DNA from: Ruegeria profundi
GTDB taxonomy: Bacteria; Pseudomonadota; Alphaproteobacteria; Rhodobacterales; Rhodobacteraceae
DNA: 64,000 nucleotides
Assembly (NCBI RefSeq): GCF_001507545.1
Contig: NZ_LQBP01000012.1
Span: 1 to 64,000, forward strand
Reading direction: 5' to 3'
Shown: positions 15,593 through 23,617 of the stretch, one piece after another
Numbering within the stretch: position 1 is the first letter of the stretch
How the letters are laid out: every line of letters starts with the position of its first letter
The notes under the pieces: generated by a model
What the model was told of the DNA's origin: nothing
The model's database searches: none
What the model saw: the letters and a program-made list of their open reading frames with translations, nothing else
Program-made: the position numbers and the translations under genes

Positions 15593-16540
15593 ATGGGGCT
15601 GCGCTGGTTTCACTTTGCACTCTGGGGCGGTTTGATCGTCGGAATGCTCCTGTTGCCGCAGGTTGTTTCGAACGGAACACTGCGAACGATGATCTTTGCG
15701 AACTATCTGGCGATCTTTGCCATCAGTTGGGATGTGCTATCGGGTCGAACAGGGTATGTAAGCTTCGGCCATCCGTTCCTGATCGGTATCGGAGCTTACA
15801 CCACTGCAATCCTGACCAAGCGGTTCGATGTTCCGGTCGAAATCTCGATACCCGTGGCAGTTCTGTTTACAATGATCGCGGGCCTTTTGGTTTTGTTGCC
15901 AGCCTTGCGTATTCGAGGCAGTTATTTCGCTTTGGTCACGCTAGCTTTCATGGAGCTGCTGTATCAGCTCGTTCAAGTTATTCGTCCGGATCTGACCGGT
16001 GGAACGCGGGGCATGTCTGGAATTCAAACGCTTACACGCGGTGCAGCGAACGGGTATTACCTGTCCACTACGTTGATGCTGACGATTGCTGTCAGTATGT
16101 GGTTGCTGATGAAAACGCGGCTTGGCACTGCGTTGTCCGCTATTGGCATGAATGAGGAAAGTGTTCGGGGTTCGGGCCTGAGCACTACACGTCTGAAAGC
16201 ATTTGCCTTTCTGACAAGCGCAATGATCGCCGGGCTAGGCGGAGCATTCTACGTCCACTACTTGGGATCACTCGCGCCGCGTGCTCTGTTTGATATCAAT
16301 TTCTTGTTCACGATCATTGTCGCTGCGCTTTTGGGTGGAACATCAACCATTATTGGCCCAATGATTGGCGCTTTCTTCATGACCTTCCTGCTAGAGTACT
16401 TAAGACCCGTTCTTCCCGGTGCAGAGCGTTACTTTGTATACGGTGCCATTGCGCTGCTCCTTTACATGTATCAGCCGAAAGGTCTTGTGGAACTTGTCCG
16501 ACGTGGCTTCAAAAGTTTGAACAAGGGGCGAACGGCATGA
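15593..16540 (+). CDS. ABC transporter permease, LivM type
   Basis: About 315 residues. I choose ATG 15593, which has GAGGAG eight bases upstream; GTG 15587 would overlap the livH stop. LivM features include NYLAIFAISWDVLSGRTGYV near residue 40, RIRGSYFALVTLAFMELL, and IIVAALLGGTSTIIGPMIGA toward the end. Around nine membrane segments are visible. It is the second half of the channel and overlaps the following ATPase gene by ATGA. Confidence 0.9.
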   Translation: MGLRWFHFALWGGLIVGMLLLPQVVSNGTLRTMIFANYLAIFAISWDVLSGRTGYVSFGHPFLIGIGAYTTAILTKRFDVPVEISIPVAVLFTMIAGLLVLLPALRIRGSYFALVTLAFMELLYQLVQVIRPDLTGGTRGMSGIQTLTRGAANGYYLSTTLMLTIAVSMWLLMKTRLGTALSAIGMNEESVRGSGLSTTRLKAFAFLTSAMIAGLGGAFYVHYLGSLAPRALFDINFLFTIIVAALLGGTSTIIGPMIGAFFMTFLLEYLRPVLPGAERYFVYGAIALLLYMYQPKGLVELVRRGFKSLNKGRTA

Positions 16541-17268
16541 GCACAGCCTTACAGGTCTCAAATCTGGTAAAGCGTTTTGGCGGGTTGGTCGCGACAAATA
16601 ATCTGTCGTTTTCACTGAAAGAGGGCGAGTCCTTGGGGTTGATCGGCCCCAACGGAGCGGGCAAGACCACCGTATTCAGCCAGATCATGGGTGAGCTACG
16701 CCAAAACAGTGGCACAATTGAACTGTTTGGAGACGAAATCTCAACGTTGTCAACGCCTCAGCGTATTCGGGCCGGTGTCAGCAGAACTTATCAGATTCCG
16801 CGCCCGTTTGGTGAGATGAGTGTTGCTGAGAATATTCGTGTAGGTCTGATGCCGGACAACATCTGGCAAATGATCGTGTCACCCCCTGATACCAGACGTG
16901 AAAGAGAACTTGCGCTCAGTGTCGGTTTCCTAAAGGCGGACCTTGGCCGTATGCCAACTGAATTGGCGATGGGCGATCTGCGCAAGCTTGAGATGGCGCG
17001 AACCATGGCGACGGCGCCCAAGGTGATGTTGTTGGATGAGGTGTTTGCAGGCCTTACAACCGGTGAGATCGCTCAGATTTCCGATCTCATTCAGTCCATG
17101 CGCAAAGATGGGATGACCTTTCTGATTGTCAGCCATGATTTGCCTGCGCTTGAACCTTTGATTGATCGTGCGATCGCCATTGAAAGAGGCACCATGATCG
17201 CAGAGGGCACGTTCAGTGAGGTCATGAACGACAAGGCGGTTCAAGCCTCATATTTGGGGGGCGTGTGA
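16537..17268 (+). CDS. ABC transporter ATP-binding protein, LivG type
   Basis: 243 residues. Walker A GPNGAGKTT near residue 37, Walker B VMLLDEVFAGL, and a switch His in IVSHDLPALE. The ABC signature appears degenerate: the region before Walker B reads ELAMGDLRKLEMARTMA where most family members have LSGGQ or LSYG-type Gly-rich residues. The long SRTYQIPRPFGEMSVAENI loop is typical of LivG. It pairs with the LivF-type ATPase, whose signature is intact, so one of the two ATP sites may be weak. Confidence 0.88.
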   Translation: MSTALQVSNLVKRFGGLVATNNLSFSLKEGESLGLIGPNGAGKTTVFSQIMGELRQNSGTIELFGDEISTLSTPQRIRAGVSRTYQIPRPFGEMSVAENIRVGLMPDNIWQMIVSPPDTRRERELALSVGFLKADLGRMPTELAMGDLRKLEMARTMATAPKVMLLDEVFAGLTTGEIAQISDLIQSMRKDGMTFLIVSHDLPALEPLIDRAIAIERGTMIAEGTFSEVMNDKAVQASYLGGV

Positions 17269-17975
17269 TGTCATATCTGGAGATCGAAAACCTTTCTGCT
17301 TTCTATGGCAAGGCCCAAGCGCTGACTGATATTTCTATAACTGTACAACCCGGCGAGATCGTAGCTGTTGTTGGTCCGAATGGTGCTGGAAAGTCCACGT
17401 TGCTGGATAGCATTATGGGTTTGGTCAAAATCGACGGTGACATTCGGCTTCGAGGCCACAGTCTTGTCGGTCGAACACCTTCGGAAATTGTGCGGCACGG
17501 AGTGGGTTATGCGCCGGAGCGTTTCAACCTGTTTCCCTACATGTCGGTGCGTGACAACCTGATGGTCGGTGCCTTCACGGCTCGTGATGATATCCAGAGC
17601 AATCTGAGCATGGTGCACAGCCTCTTCCCGCGTCTTGAAGAGAGGGAAGGGCAGGAAACCTCGACCCAATCAGGTGGGGAACGACAAATGGTTTCGTTCG
17701 GTCGCGCCCTAATGACGAGTCCCGAGCTGTTATTGGTCGACGAGCCCACAATTGGATTGGCCCCAAAAATCTGCCACGAAATCGCCGAGGTCCTGCGAAA
17801 GCTCAACAAGGAATACGGTCTGACCGTGGTAATCACAGAACAAAACGCCAATTTTGCTCTTTCTCTTGCAAGCCGTATTTATGTGCTCGAGTCAGGCCGT
17901 ATGCAGACTTCGGGCACAGCAGATGAACTGCGAAATGACAAGAGATTGCTTGAAGCTTATTTTGGCGGACATTGA
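17268..17975 (+). CDS. ABC transporter ATP-binding protein, LivF type
   Basis: 235 residues from ATG 17268, overlapping the livG stop. Walker A is GPNGAGKSTLLD, the signature region is TQSGGERQMVSFGRALM, Walker B is LLLVDEPTIGLAP, and the C-terminus YVLESGRMQTSGTADEL is standard for LivF. It ends the importer operon. No clear intrinsic terminator follows; a weak CCCTT/AAGGG repeat without a T-tract lies just after the stop. Confidence 0.9.
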   Translation: MSYLEIENLSAFYGKAQALTDISITVQPGEIVAVVGPNGAGKSTLLDSIMGLVKIDGDIRLRGHSLVGRTPSEIVRHGVGYAPERFNLFPYMSVRDNLMVGAFTARDDIQSNLSMVHSLFPRLEEREGQETSTQSGGERQMVSFGRALMTSPELLLVDEPTIGLAPKICHEIAEVLRKLNKEYGLTVVITEQNANFALSLASRIYVLESGRMQTSGTADELRNDKRLLEAYFGGH

Positions 17976-18556
17976 GACCCTTTTGGGACAAGGGAGCACA
18001 TTCTTTTTGTTCCATTGATGGAGGGTCAACACTAAGTCCTCTGCGTGCTCTTGTTGGAAGAAATCAGACTGCGCCGATGACGTCAGGCACGCCGATGTCT
18101 GTTCGGACACTCTCTGCTTTTTGACTGGTTGCCGTTAAAAGAAAACTGTTGCGTAGTGTGTGTGCGGTTTGGTTGCGTCTTAACATCTTGCAAGTCGAAC
18201 TAGTTCAAAGGCAGCCTTTTTCTACCCATTCCCGCCATGGTGACGGTCTGCCGCATCTGTATATGAAGTTCGAAGCATGGGTCTGTCACCGGCGAACTCA
18301 CCCGCTTTCCTTGCGCACCGCGGAGTGCAACCAGAACTGAAAGCCTGCACCGCGAAGCGATGCAAACTTTTGCCTCCGCCATCCAAAACGGCAGGAATGG
18401 CCAAGTAGCAGAACTTGACGTCTAGAAGCGCTCGGACTGCTATCCGGACCCTAAGTGAACAGCTGACAAAAGCGCTGATGTGGCCGCCTTGACTTGCCGA
18501 TTCAACCGATCATGTTAAAGCACTCTTCGTGCCGTCCGCAGCACGATTCACTTTAC
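17976..18556. other. 581-base gap between the importer and the LysR gene
   Basis: Short open frames of about 60-72 codons occur on both strands but show no recognisable motif, good ribosome site or codon pattern. No palindromic operator of the GntR type is present. The stretch separates region A from region B and may be a scar of an old insertion; I see no terminal repeats. Confidence 0.5.
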
Positions 18557-19417
18557 TTACAGCGACAACCAGAATGCTTCTGCCGCCGGGCTGAGGTGGT
18601 GTGATTTTTCCCGGATTTTGCGAAGTTGTCGACGGGTCGGCGGGTCATCGGGCCGAAGGAAGGACACTTCGTCGAGTTGGTGCTGCACAGCACTTCGTGG
18701 CAAAACCGTTGCCCCAAGACCGGCCCGGACGAAAGATAGCAGAGCGGTGGTGTTCCGAGCTTCGAGGTTGCAGGTGGCCAGCAGCGGCGCAAGGCAAGCA
18801 TGCGCGACCAAATGGCAAAGCGGATTGGCGATGAACGGCTCGCGAAGCAGCAGTTGCCACGAACAGGCTTCGCCGTCTGCCATCGCATCGGAAATGGCCC
18901 CATCCCTGCGGCAGACGATGCCAAGATCGTCTTCGTAGATCACAGTGTCTTCGGTTGCGTCCTCAACGGGCTCGGACAGGATCCCGATATCGGCATCATC
19001 AAGCTTGACCCGCTGTCGAACCGTGGCGCTGTCTACATCGCTGATTTCCAGCCGTACGTCCGGACGTTGTTGCTGAAAAGAGGCGATGATGCCGGGCAGG
19101 AAGGTCACGGTCGCCGAAGGGACGACGGCAAGCCGTACGGTGCCGGCGGTGGAAACAGCGTGCCGCCCAATCGCATCGACACTTCGTGAAAATGCGTCGG
19201 TTGCGCGATTGCTTTCCTGAAGGACAAGCTGACCCAGCGGTGTGAGTCTGTTCTTGCGGTCTGTCTCGAACAGCGGCGCGCCGATATGGTCCTCCAGCAA
19301 TGCCAGCGTCATTGACACCGCCGATGGTGTCCGCCCCAACTGTTCGGCTGCCGACCCAAGCGATCCCTGCTCGGCAACGGTTCGAAAGGTGCGCAGCATC
19401 TCAAGCTTGATCGCCAT
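18557..19417 (-). CDS. LysR-family transcriptional regulator
   Basis: 286 residues. I start at 19417 (MAIKLEMLRTFRTVAEQGSL); a longer frame from 19513 would run through the divergent promoter. The winged helix-turn-helix covers residues 1-60 (GSLGSAAEQLGRTPSAVSMT), followed by a LysR substrate-binding domain with GTVRLAVVPSATVTFLPGII near residue 90. The gene is divergent from the aldehyde dehydrogenase operon and should activate it in response to a pathway metabolite. No effector can be deduced. Confidence 0.88.
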   Translation of the reverse strand: MAIKLEMLRTFRTVAEQGSLGSAAEQLGRTPSAVSMTLALLEDHIGAPLFETDRKNRLTPLGQLVLQESNRATDAFSRSVDAIGRHAVSTAGTVRLAVVPSATVTFLPGIIASFQQQRPDVRLEISDVDSATVRQRVKLDDADIGILSEPVEDATEDTVIYEDDLGIVCRRDGAISDAMADGEACSWQLLLREPFIANPLCHLVAHACLAPLLATCNLEARNTTALLSFVRAGLGATVLPRSAVQHQLDEVSFLRPDDPPTRRQLRKIREKSHHLSPAAEAFWLSL

Positions 19418-19466
19418 TTCAGTTTTCCTGAAATTACCTTCAATACTTCCAGATTGCCTGAAATCA
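19417..19466. promoter_or_regulatory. candidate LysR binding region
   Basis: TTTCAG (19417-19422) and CTGAAA (19428-19433) form an inverted repeat. A second CCTGAAATCA-like element follows about 25 bases downstream. The repeats overlap the regulator start and precede the divergent operon, as LysR sites usually do. Binding is inferred. Confidence 0.45.
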
Positions 19467-19511
19467 CATACTTCGTCTAGGAGCGATCTCAAGCAAAGAC
19501 GAGGATGTTCC

Positions 19512-20957
19512 ATGCAAACCGGACTCTATATCGATGGTCGTTGGCAAAACGGCGCAGGTGAGATCGAAAACCGTAACCCTTCGGACGTATCGGACCTGAT
19601 CGGCACCTTTGCCCAGGCCAGCGCGGATCAGTTGGACACCGCGCTCGATGCCGCGAAACGTGCGCAAAAGATCTGGTGGGCAGCGGGCATACAGAAACGC
19701 CATGACGTTTTGATGGCAATCGGAACCGAGTTGATGGCGCGGGCTGATGAGATTGGACGCCTCGTGTCGCGCGAAGAAGGCAAACCGCTGGCCGAGGGAA
19801 GGGGCGAGGTTTACCGCGCCGGGCAGTTCTTCACTTATTACGCCGCTGAATGTCTGCGCGGTCACGGCGATCTGGCCGAAAGCGTCCGTCCCGGAGTCGA
19901 GATTGACGTGCGTCGCGAACCTGTGGGCGTGGTTGCGATCATATCGCCCTGGAATTTCCCCGTGGCGACGCCCGCATGGAAGATCGCCCCGGCCCTGGCC
20001 TTTGGCAACGCGGTGGTCTGGAAGCCCGCCAACCTGACGCCCGCCAGCGCCGTTGCACTGACCGAGATTATCGCCAAACAGGACATTCCCGCCGGTCTCT
20101 TTAATCTCGTCGCAGGACCGGGCCGTGATGTCGGCCAGCGGCTTGTGGAAAGCCGTAACGTGGCGGCGATCAGTTTCACCGGGTCGGTTCCGGTTGGGCG
20201 CGGCATCGCGGCCTCGGCGATCGGAAACATGACCAAGGTGCAGATGGAGATGGGCTCGAAAAACCCTATGCTCATTATGGAAGATGCAGATCTCGAACTC
20301 GCCGTGACGCATGCTGCCGGCGCGGCTTTTGGCGCCACGGGTCAGAAATGCACCGCCGCCTCGCGCCTGATCGTGCACGCTGCGATCCATGACGAATTCG
20401 TTTCAAGGCTCGTCAAGGCCACCGAGGCATTTCAGGTCGGCCATGCGCTGGAAGACGGCACTCAGCTCGGCCCCGTGGTCAGCGAGGGACAGCTGGAACA
20501 GAACCTGAATTACATCCAGATTGGCAGGGACGAAGGCGCCGAACTTCTGACAGGCGGGGACAGGCTGGAGCGTGCGACCGAGGGGTACTACATGGCCCCT
20601 GCCGTCTTTGCGGGCACAACCAATGATATGCGTATCAACCGTGAGGAAATGTTCGCGCCGATTACCTGCGTGATCAAGGCCGAGAGCTATGACGAAGCGC
20701 TTGCTATCGCCAATGACAGCGACTTCGGCCTCACCGCTGGGATCATGACCAGAAGCCTTGCCCGCGCCAGCCATTTCCGCGCCAACATGCAGGCCGGCTG
20801 CGTCATGGTGAACCTGCCGACTGCAGGCACCGATTATCACGTCCCCTTTGGCGGGCGCGGTGCATCATCTTACGGCCCGCGCGAACAGGGCAGTTACGCC
20901 GCCGAGTTCTATACTACGGTCAAAACCGCTTATGTCGCGGCGGGAGAACCGGCATGA
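19512..20957 (+). CDS. NAD(P)-dependent aldehyde dehydrogenase (ALDH superfamily)
   Basis: 481 residues from ATG 19512; the open frame extends upstream to 19242 but that part is the antisense of the LysR gene. It carries the substrate-binding ISPWNFPVATPAWKIAPALA, coenzyme motif FTGSVPVGRGIA, the general-base Glu in EMGSKNPMLI and catalytic Cys in FGATGQKCTAASRLIV. It is nearest in style to succinate-semialdehyde or 2-oxoglutarate-semialdehyde dehydrogenases and is unlike the acylating enzyme of the BMC operon. First gene of a six-gene operon, it should oxidise the aldehyde produced by that pathway. It overlaps the dipeptidase-like gene by ATGA. Confidence 0.9.
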   Translation: MQTGLYIDGRWQNGAGEIENRNPSDVSDLIGTFAQASADQLDTALDAAKRAQKIWWAAGIQKRHDVLMAIGTELMARADEIGRLVSREEGKPLAEGRGEVYRAGQFFTYYAAECLRGHGDLAESVRPGVEIDVRREPVGVVAIISPWNFPVATPAWKIAPALAFGNAVVWKPANLTPASAVALTEIIAKQDIPAGLFNLVAGPGRDVGQRLVESRNVAAISFTGSVPVGRGIAASAIGNMTKVQMEMGSKNPMLIMEDADLELAVTHAAGAAFGATGQKCTAASRLIVHAAIHDEFVSRLVKATEAFQVGHALEDGTQLGPVVSEGQLEQNLNYIQIGRDEGAELLTGGDRLERATEGYYMAPAVFAGTTNDMRINREEMFAPITCVIKAESYDEALAIANDSDFGLTAGIMTRSLARASHFRANMQAGCVMVNLPTAGTDYHVPFGGRGASSYGPREQGSYAAEFYTTVKTAYVAAGEPA

Positions 20958-21967
20958 GCGTCCTGATTGACGGGCTGCAATACGCCAACTGGTCCGAGAA
21001 GATTTTCCGCCAGATGCGCGAGGGCCGGGTGGATGCGGTGCATGTCACCATCACCTACCACGAGACCTTTCGCGAAACGGTCCTGCAAATCGAACACTGG
21101 AACCGTTGGTTCGAACAGTTTCCCGACCTGATCTTTCAGGGGCGCACCGCCGCTGATGTCCGGCTTGCGCAGGAAACCGGGCGCACCGCGATCTTCTTTG
21201 GTTCGCAGAATCCGTCCTGCATGGAAGACGATATCGGGCTGATTGAGATTCTGCACACACTTGGCCTGCGCTTCATGCAACTGACCTACAACAACCAGTC
21301 GCTGCTGGCTTCGGGGTGCTACGAAGACGACGACACGGGACTCACCCGTATGGGTCGCGAGGTCGTGGCTGAAATGAACCGCGTCGGGCTGGTCGTGGAT
21401 ATGAGCCATTCCGGAGAACGATCGACGCTTGAGGCCATCGAACACTCGTCACGTCCGATCACCATCAGCCACGCCAATCCGTCTAGCTGGCACAAGGCAC
21501 TCCGCAATAAGTCGGATACAGTGCTCAAGGCACTGGCAGAGAGCGGCGGGATGCTGGGGTTTTCGGTCTACCCACACCACCTTAAGGACGGCAGCGCATG
21601 CACGTTGCAGGATTACTGCGACATGGTCGCCCGCACCGCTGACCTGATGGGCGTCCACAACATCGGAATTGGCACCGACCTGTGCCAGGACCAACCCGAC
21701 AGCATCGTCGAATGGATGCGCGTTGGCCGGTGGACCAAGCGAATTGACTATGGAGAAGGCAGCGCAGCAGAGCCGGGGTTTCCTGAAATGCCTAGCTGGT
21801 TCGCCGATAACCGGGATTTCGGGAACATCCGGGCCGGTCTGCGCACTGCCGGGATGGACGACGCAGAGGTCGATGCCGTCATGGGCGGCAACTGGCTGCG
21901 ATTTTTCGAACAGAGCTTTGGCGCGAAAAGGCCGGTGAAAAACACCAGCGCTCGCGCAGCGGAATGA
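20954..21967 (+). CDS. M19 (renal dipeptidase-like) family protein with altered metal site
   Basis: 337 residues, a TIM-barrel of the membrane dipeptidase family. The second-half ligands are kept: His in VVDMSHSGERS and His in TISHANPSSWH, plus GIGTDL for the Asp. The first-half ligands are changed: the N-terminal HxD motif (usually DGHND) reads DGLQY, and the bridging Glu of VEGGH is Gln/Asn-like in FGSQNP. So the binuclear zinc centre of classical dipeptidases is probably absent. A family branch with a different substrate, linked to an amine or betaine operon, is likely. A terminator-like hairpin follows the stop. Confidence 0.82.
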   Translation: MSVLIDGLQYANWSEKIFRQMREGRVDAVHVTITYHETFRETVLQIEHWNRWFEQFPDLIFQGRTAADVRLAQETGRTAIFFGSQNPSCMEDDIGLIEILHTLGLRFMQLTYNNQSLLASGCYEDDDTGLTRMGREVVAEMNRVGLVVDMSHSGERSTLEAIEHSSRPITISHANPSSWHKALRNKSDTVLKALAESGGMLGFSVYPHHLKDGSACTLQDYCDMVARTADLMGVHNIGIGTDLCQDQPDSIVEWMRVGRWTKRIDYGEGSAAEPGFPEMPSWFADNRDFGNIRAGLRTAGMDDAEVDAVMGGNWLRFFEQSFGAKRPVKNTSARAAE

Positions 21968-21971
21968 TCAT

Positions 21972-21992
21972 CCCCGCGGGAGGCGGGGTTTT
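21972..21992 (+). terminator. intra-operon intrinsic terminator or attenuator
   Basis: CCCCGC (21972-21977) pairs with GCGGGG (21983-21988) across a five-base loop and is followed directly by TTTT. It lies in the 43-base gap between the M19 gene and the BCCT gene, so it may reduce transcription of the transporter and the genes after it. Confidence 0.6.
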
Positions 21993-22010
21993 GTCTGGGA
22001 GGACAACAAA

Positions 22011-23561
22011 TTGACGGATACAACGACAACCGGCAGCCAGCCGGCCAGCCTGGGCAGAGTGGACAAACCACTTTTCGCCATCACCGGCGGGTTCATCGCA
22101 CTGTTCTGTATACTGGCGCTGATCGACATCGACCTTCTGTCGCGCATGGTCGACTGGGGTTTCAACTTCTCTGCAACCTATTTTGGCCTCTATTGGCAGG
22201 TGCTGCTGCTGGCCACATTTGTGATCGGCCTTGGGCTTTGCGTTCTGCCCGGCGCAAGAACCCGCATGGGCGCGCTGACTACACCTGAATTCACGATGTT
22301 CCAGTGGGGCTCGATGATCATGTGCACGCTATTGGCGGGCGGCGGTGTCTTTTGGGCTGCCGGTGAACCAATCGCGCATTATCTGTCCACGCCACCGCTG
22401 TTCGGAGACCTGAGCGCTGACCCCACGGCACAAGCTTATGCCGCTTTGGCGCAAAGCTTTCTGCACTGGGGCTTTCTTGCCTGGGCGATCCTGGGGTCGC
22501 TGACAACGGTGATGCTGATGCACTACCACTATGACAAAGGCCTGCCGCTGGCACCACGCACGCTGCTCTATCCGCTGTTCGGAGACCGCGCGCTCAACGG
22601 ACCTATCGGCCTGATCGCCGACGCATCCTGTATCATCGCGGTGGTCGCAGGAACGGTCGGACCTATCGGCTTTCTCGGGCTTCAGATGTCGTACGGGTTG
22701 AATGCGCTTTTCGGCATTCCTGACACCTTTGCCACACAGACGGTGGTGATCCTGGCGCTTGCAAGCGTCTACACCGTGTCGGCGATCTCGGGCCTTTCGA
22801 AAGGCATCCAGCTCTTGTCCAGGGTCAACGTGATCCTTGCCTTCGTGCTTCTGGCCTTCATGCTGGTCGCCGGCCCTACCTTTTTCATCTTCGACGGTTT
22901 TGCCGGCGGGATGGGCGTGTATCTGTCGAACTTCTTCGACATGGCGATGTATCGCGGCGAAGCGGGCATCGTTGGCGCGCCGGGCTGGTTAGGCTGGTGG
23001 ACAGTGTTCTTCTGGGGCTGGTTTCTGGGCTACGGGCCGCTCATGGCGATCTTCATCGCCCGCGTCAGCCGGGGCCGGTCAATCCGGTCGATCATCCTGA
23101 TGCTGTCTGTCCTGGCACCCATCGTGACAAACTTTTGGTTCACCATCATCGGCGGCACGGGGATCGCGCTGGAGCAGGCTGTTCCGGGTGCGATTTCTGG
23201 CCCCTTCGAAGGGTTCAACCTGCCTGCCGGTCTGCTCGCCACTACGCAGGCACTGCCGATGGGTTTCCTGCTTTCTGTTCTGTTCCTGGTTCTGACGATG
23301 ATCTTTGTTGCCACGACCAGCGACTCGATGAGCTTTGTCATCGCCACGTCGATGTCAAACGACAATCCGTCACCCGTGCTGCGTGCCTTCTGGGGGATTG
23401 CAATGGGGATCATGGCACTTATCCTGATCTCGACCGGATCAGGCGGCATCGGCAAGTTGCAGAGCTTTATCGTGGTCACGGCCGTGCCGGTGTCGCTGGT
23501 GCTCTTGCCATCGCTCTGGGATGCGCTGCGGATCACATTGATGCTGGGCAAGAAGACCTGA
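22011..23561 (+). CDS. BCCT-family betaine/carnitine/choline transporter
   Basis: 516 residues with a TTG start preceded by GGGAGG at 21997-22002. About twelve membrane helices. BCCT hallmarks are visible: FQWGSMIMCTLLAGGGVFWA near residue 105, the aromatic helix WLGWWTVFFWGWFLGYGPLM near 325, and SRGRSIR after it. The family takes up trimethylammonium or related compounds with Na+ or H+. Its presence suggests that the substrate of this operon is a betaine-like or other methylated amine. Start choice is supported by the ribosome site. Confidence 0.9.
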   Translation: MTDTTTTGSQPASLGRVDKPLFAITGGFIALFCILALIDIDLLSRMVDWGFNFSATYFGLYWQVLLLATFVIGLGLCVLPGARTRMGALTTPEFTMFQWGSMIMCTLLAGGGVFWAAGEPIAHYLSTPPLFGDLSADPTAQAYAALAQSFLHWGFLAWAILGSLTTVMLMHYHYDKGLPLAPRTLLYPLFGDRALNGPIGLIADASCIIAVVAGTVGPIGFLGLQMSYGLNALFGIPDTFATQTVVILALASVYTVSAISGLSKGIQLLSRVNVILAFVLLAFMLVAGPTFFIFDGFAGGMGVYLSNFFDMAMYRGEAGIVGAPGWLGWWTVFFWGWFLGYGPLMAIFIARVSRGRSIRSIILMLSVLAPIVTNFWFTIIGGTGIALEQAVPGAISGPFEGFNLPAGLLATTQALPMGFLLSVLFLVLTMIFVATTSDSMSFVIATSMSNDNPSPVLRAFWGIAMGIMALILISTGSGGIGKLQSFIVVTAVPVSLVLLPSLWDALRITLMLGKKT

Positions 23562-23567
23562 AAAAGG

Positions 23568-23590
23568 GGCGCGGGCAGGCCGCCCGCGCC
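23568..23590 (+). promoter_or_regulatory. strong GC hairpin after the BCCT gene
   Basis: GGCGCGGGC (23568-23576) and GCCCGCGCC (23582-23590) make a nine-base stem with a five-base loop and no T-tract. It lies in the 56-base gap before the next gene and could stabilise the upstream mRNA or cause partial termination. Confidence 0.55.
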
Positions 23591-23617
23591 AACACCTACT
23601 ACCCCGAGGAGGACATC

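Noticed and set aside
19242..19511. Upstream extension of the aldehyde dehydrogenase frame
   Set aside because: It is the antisense of the LysR gene and covers the divergent promoter; the protein family begins at 19512.
22997..23617. Extension of the 559-residue protein into the BCCT gene
   Set aside because: It overlaps the BCCT coding sequence in another frame; ATG 23618 has a strong ribosome site.
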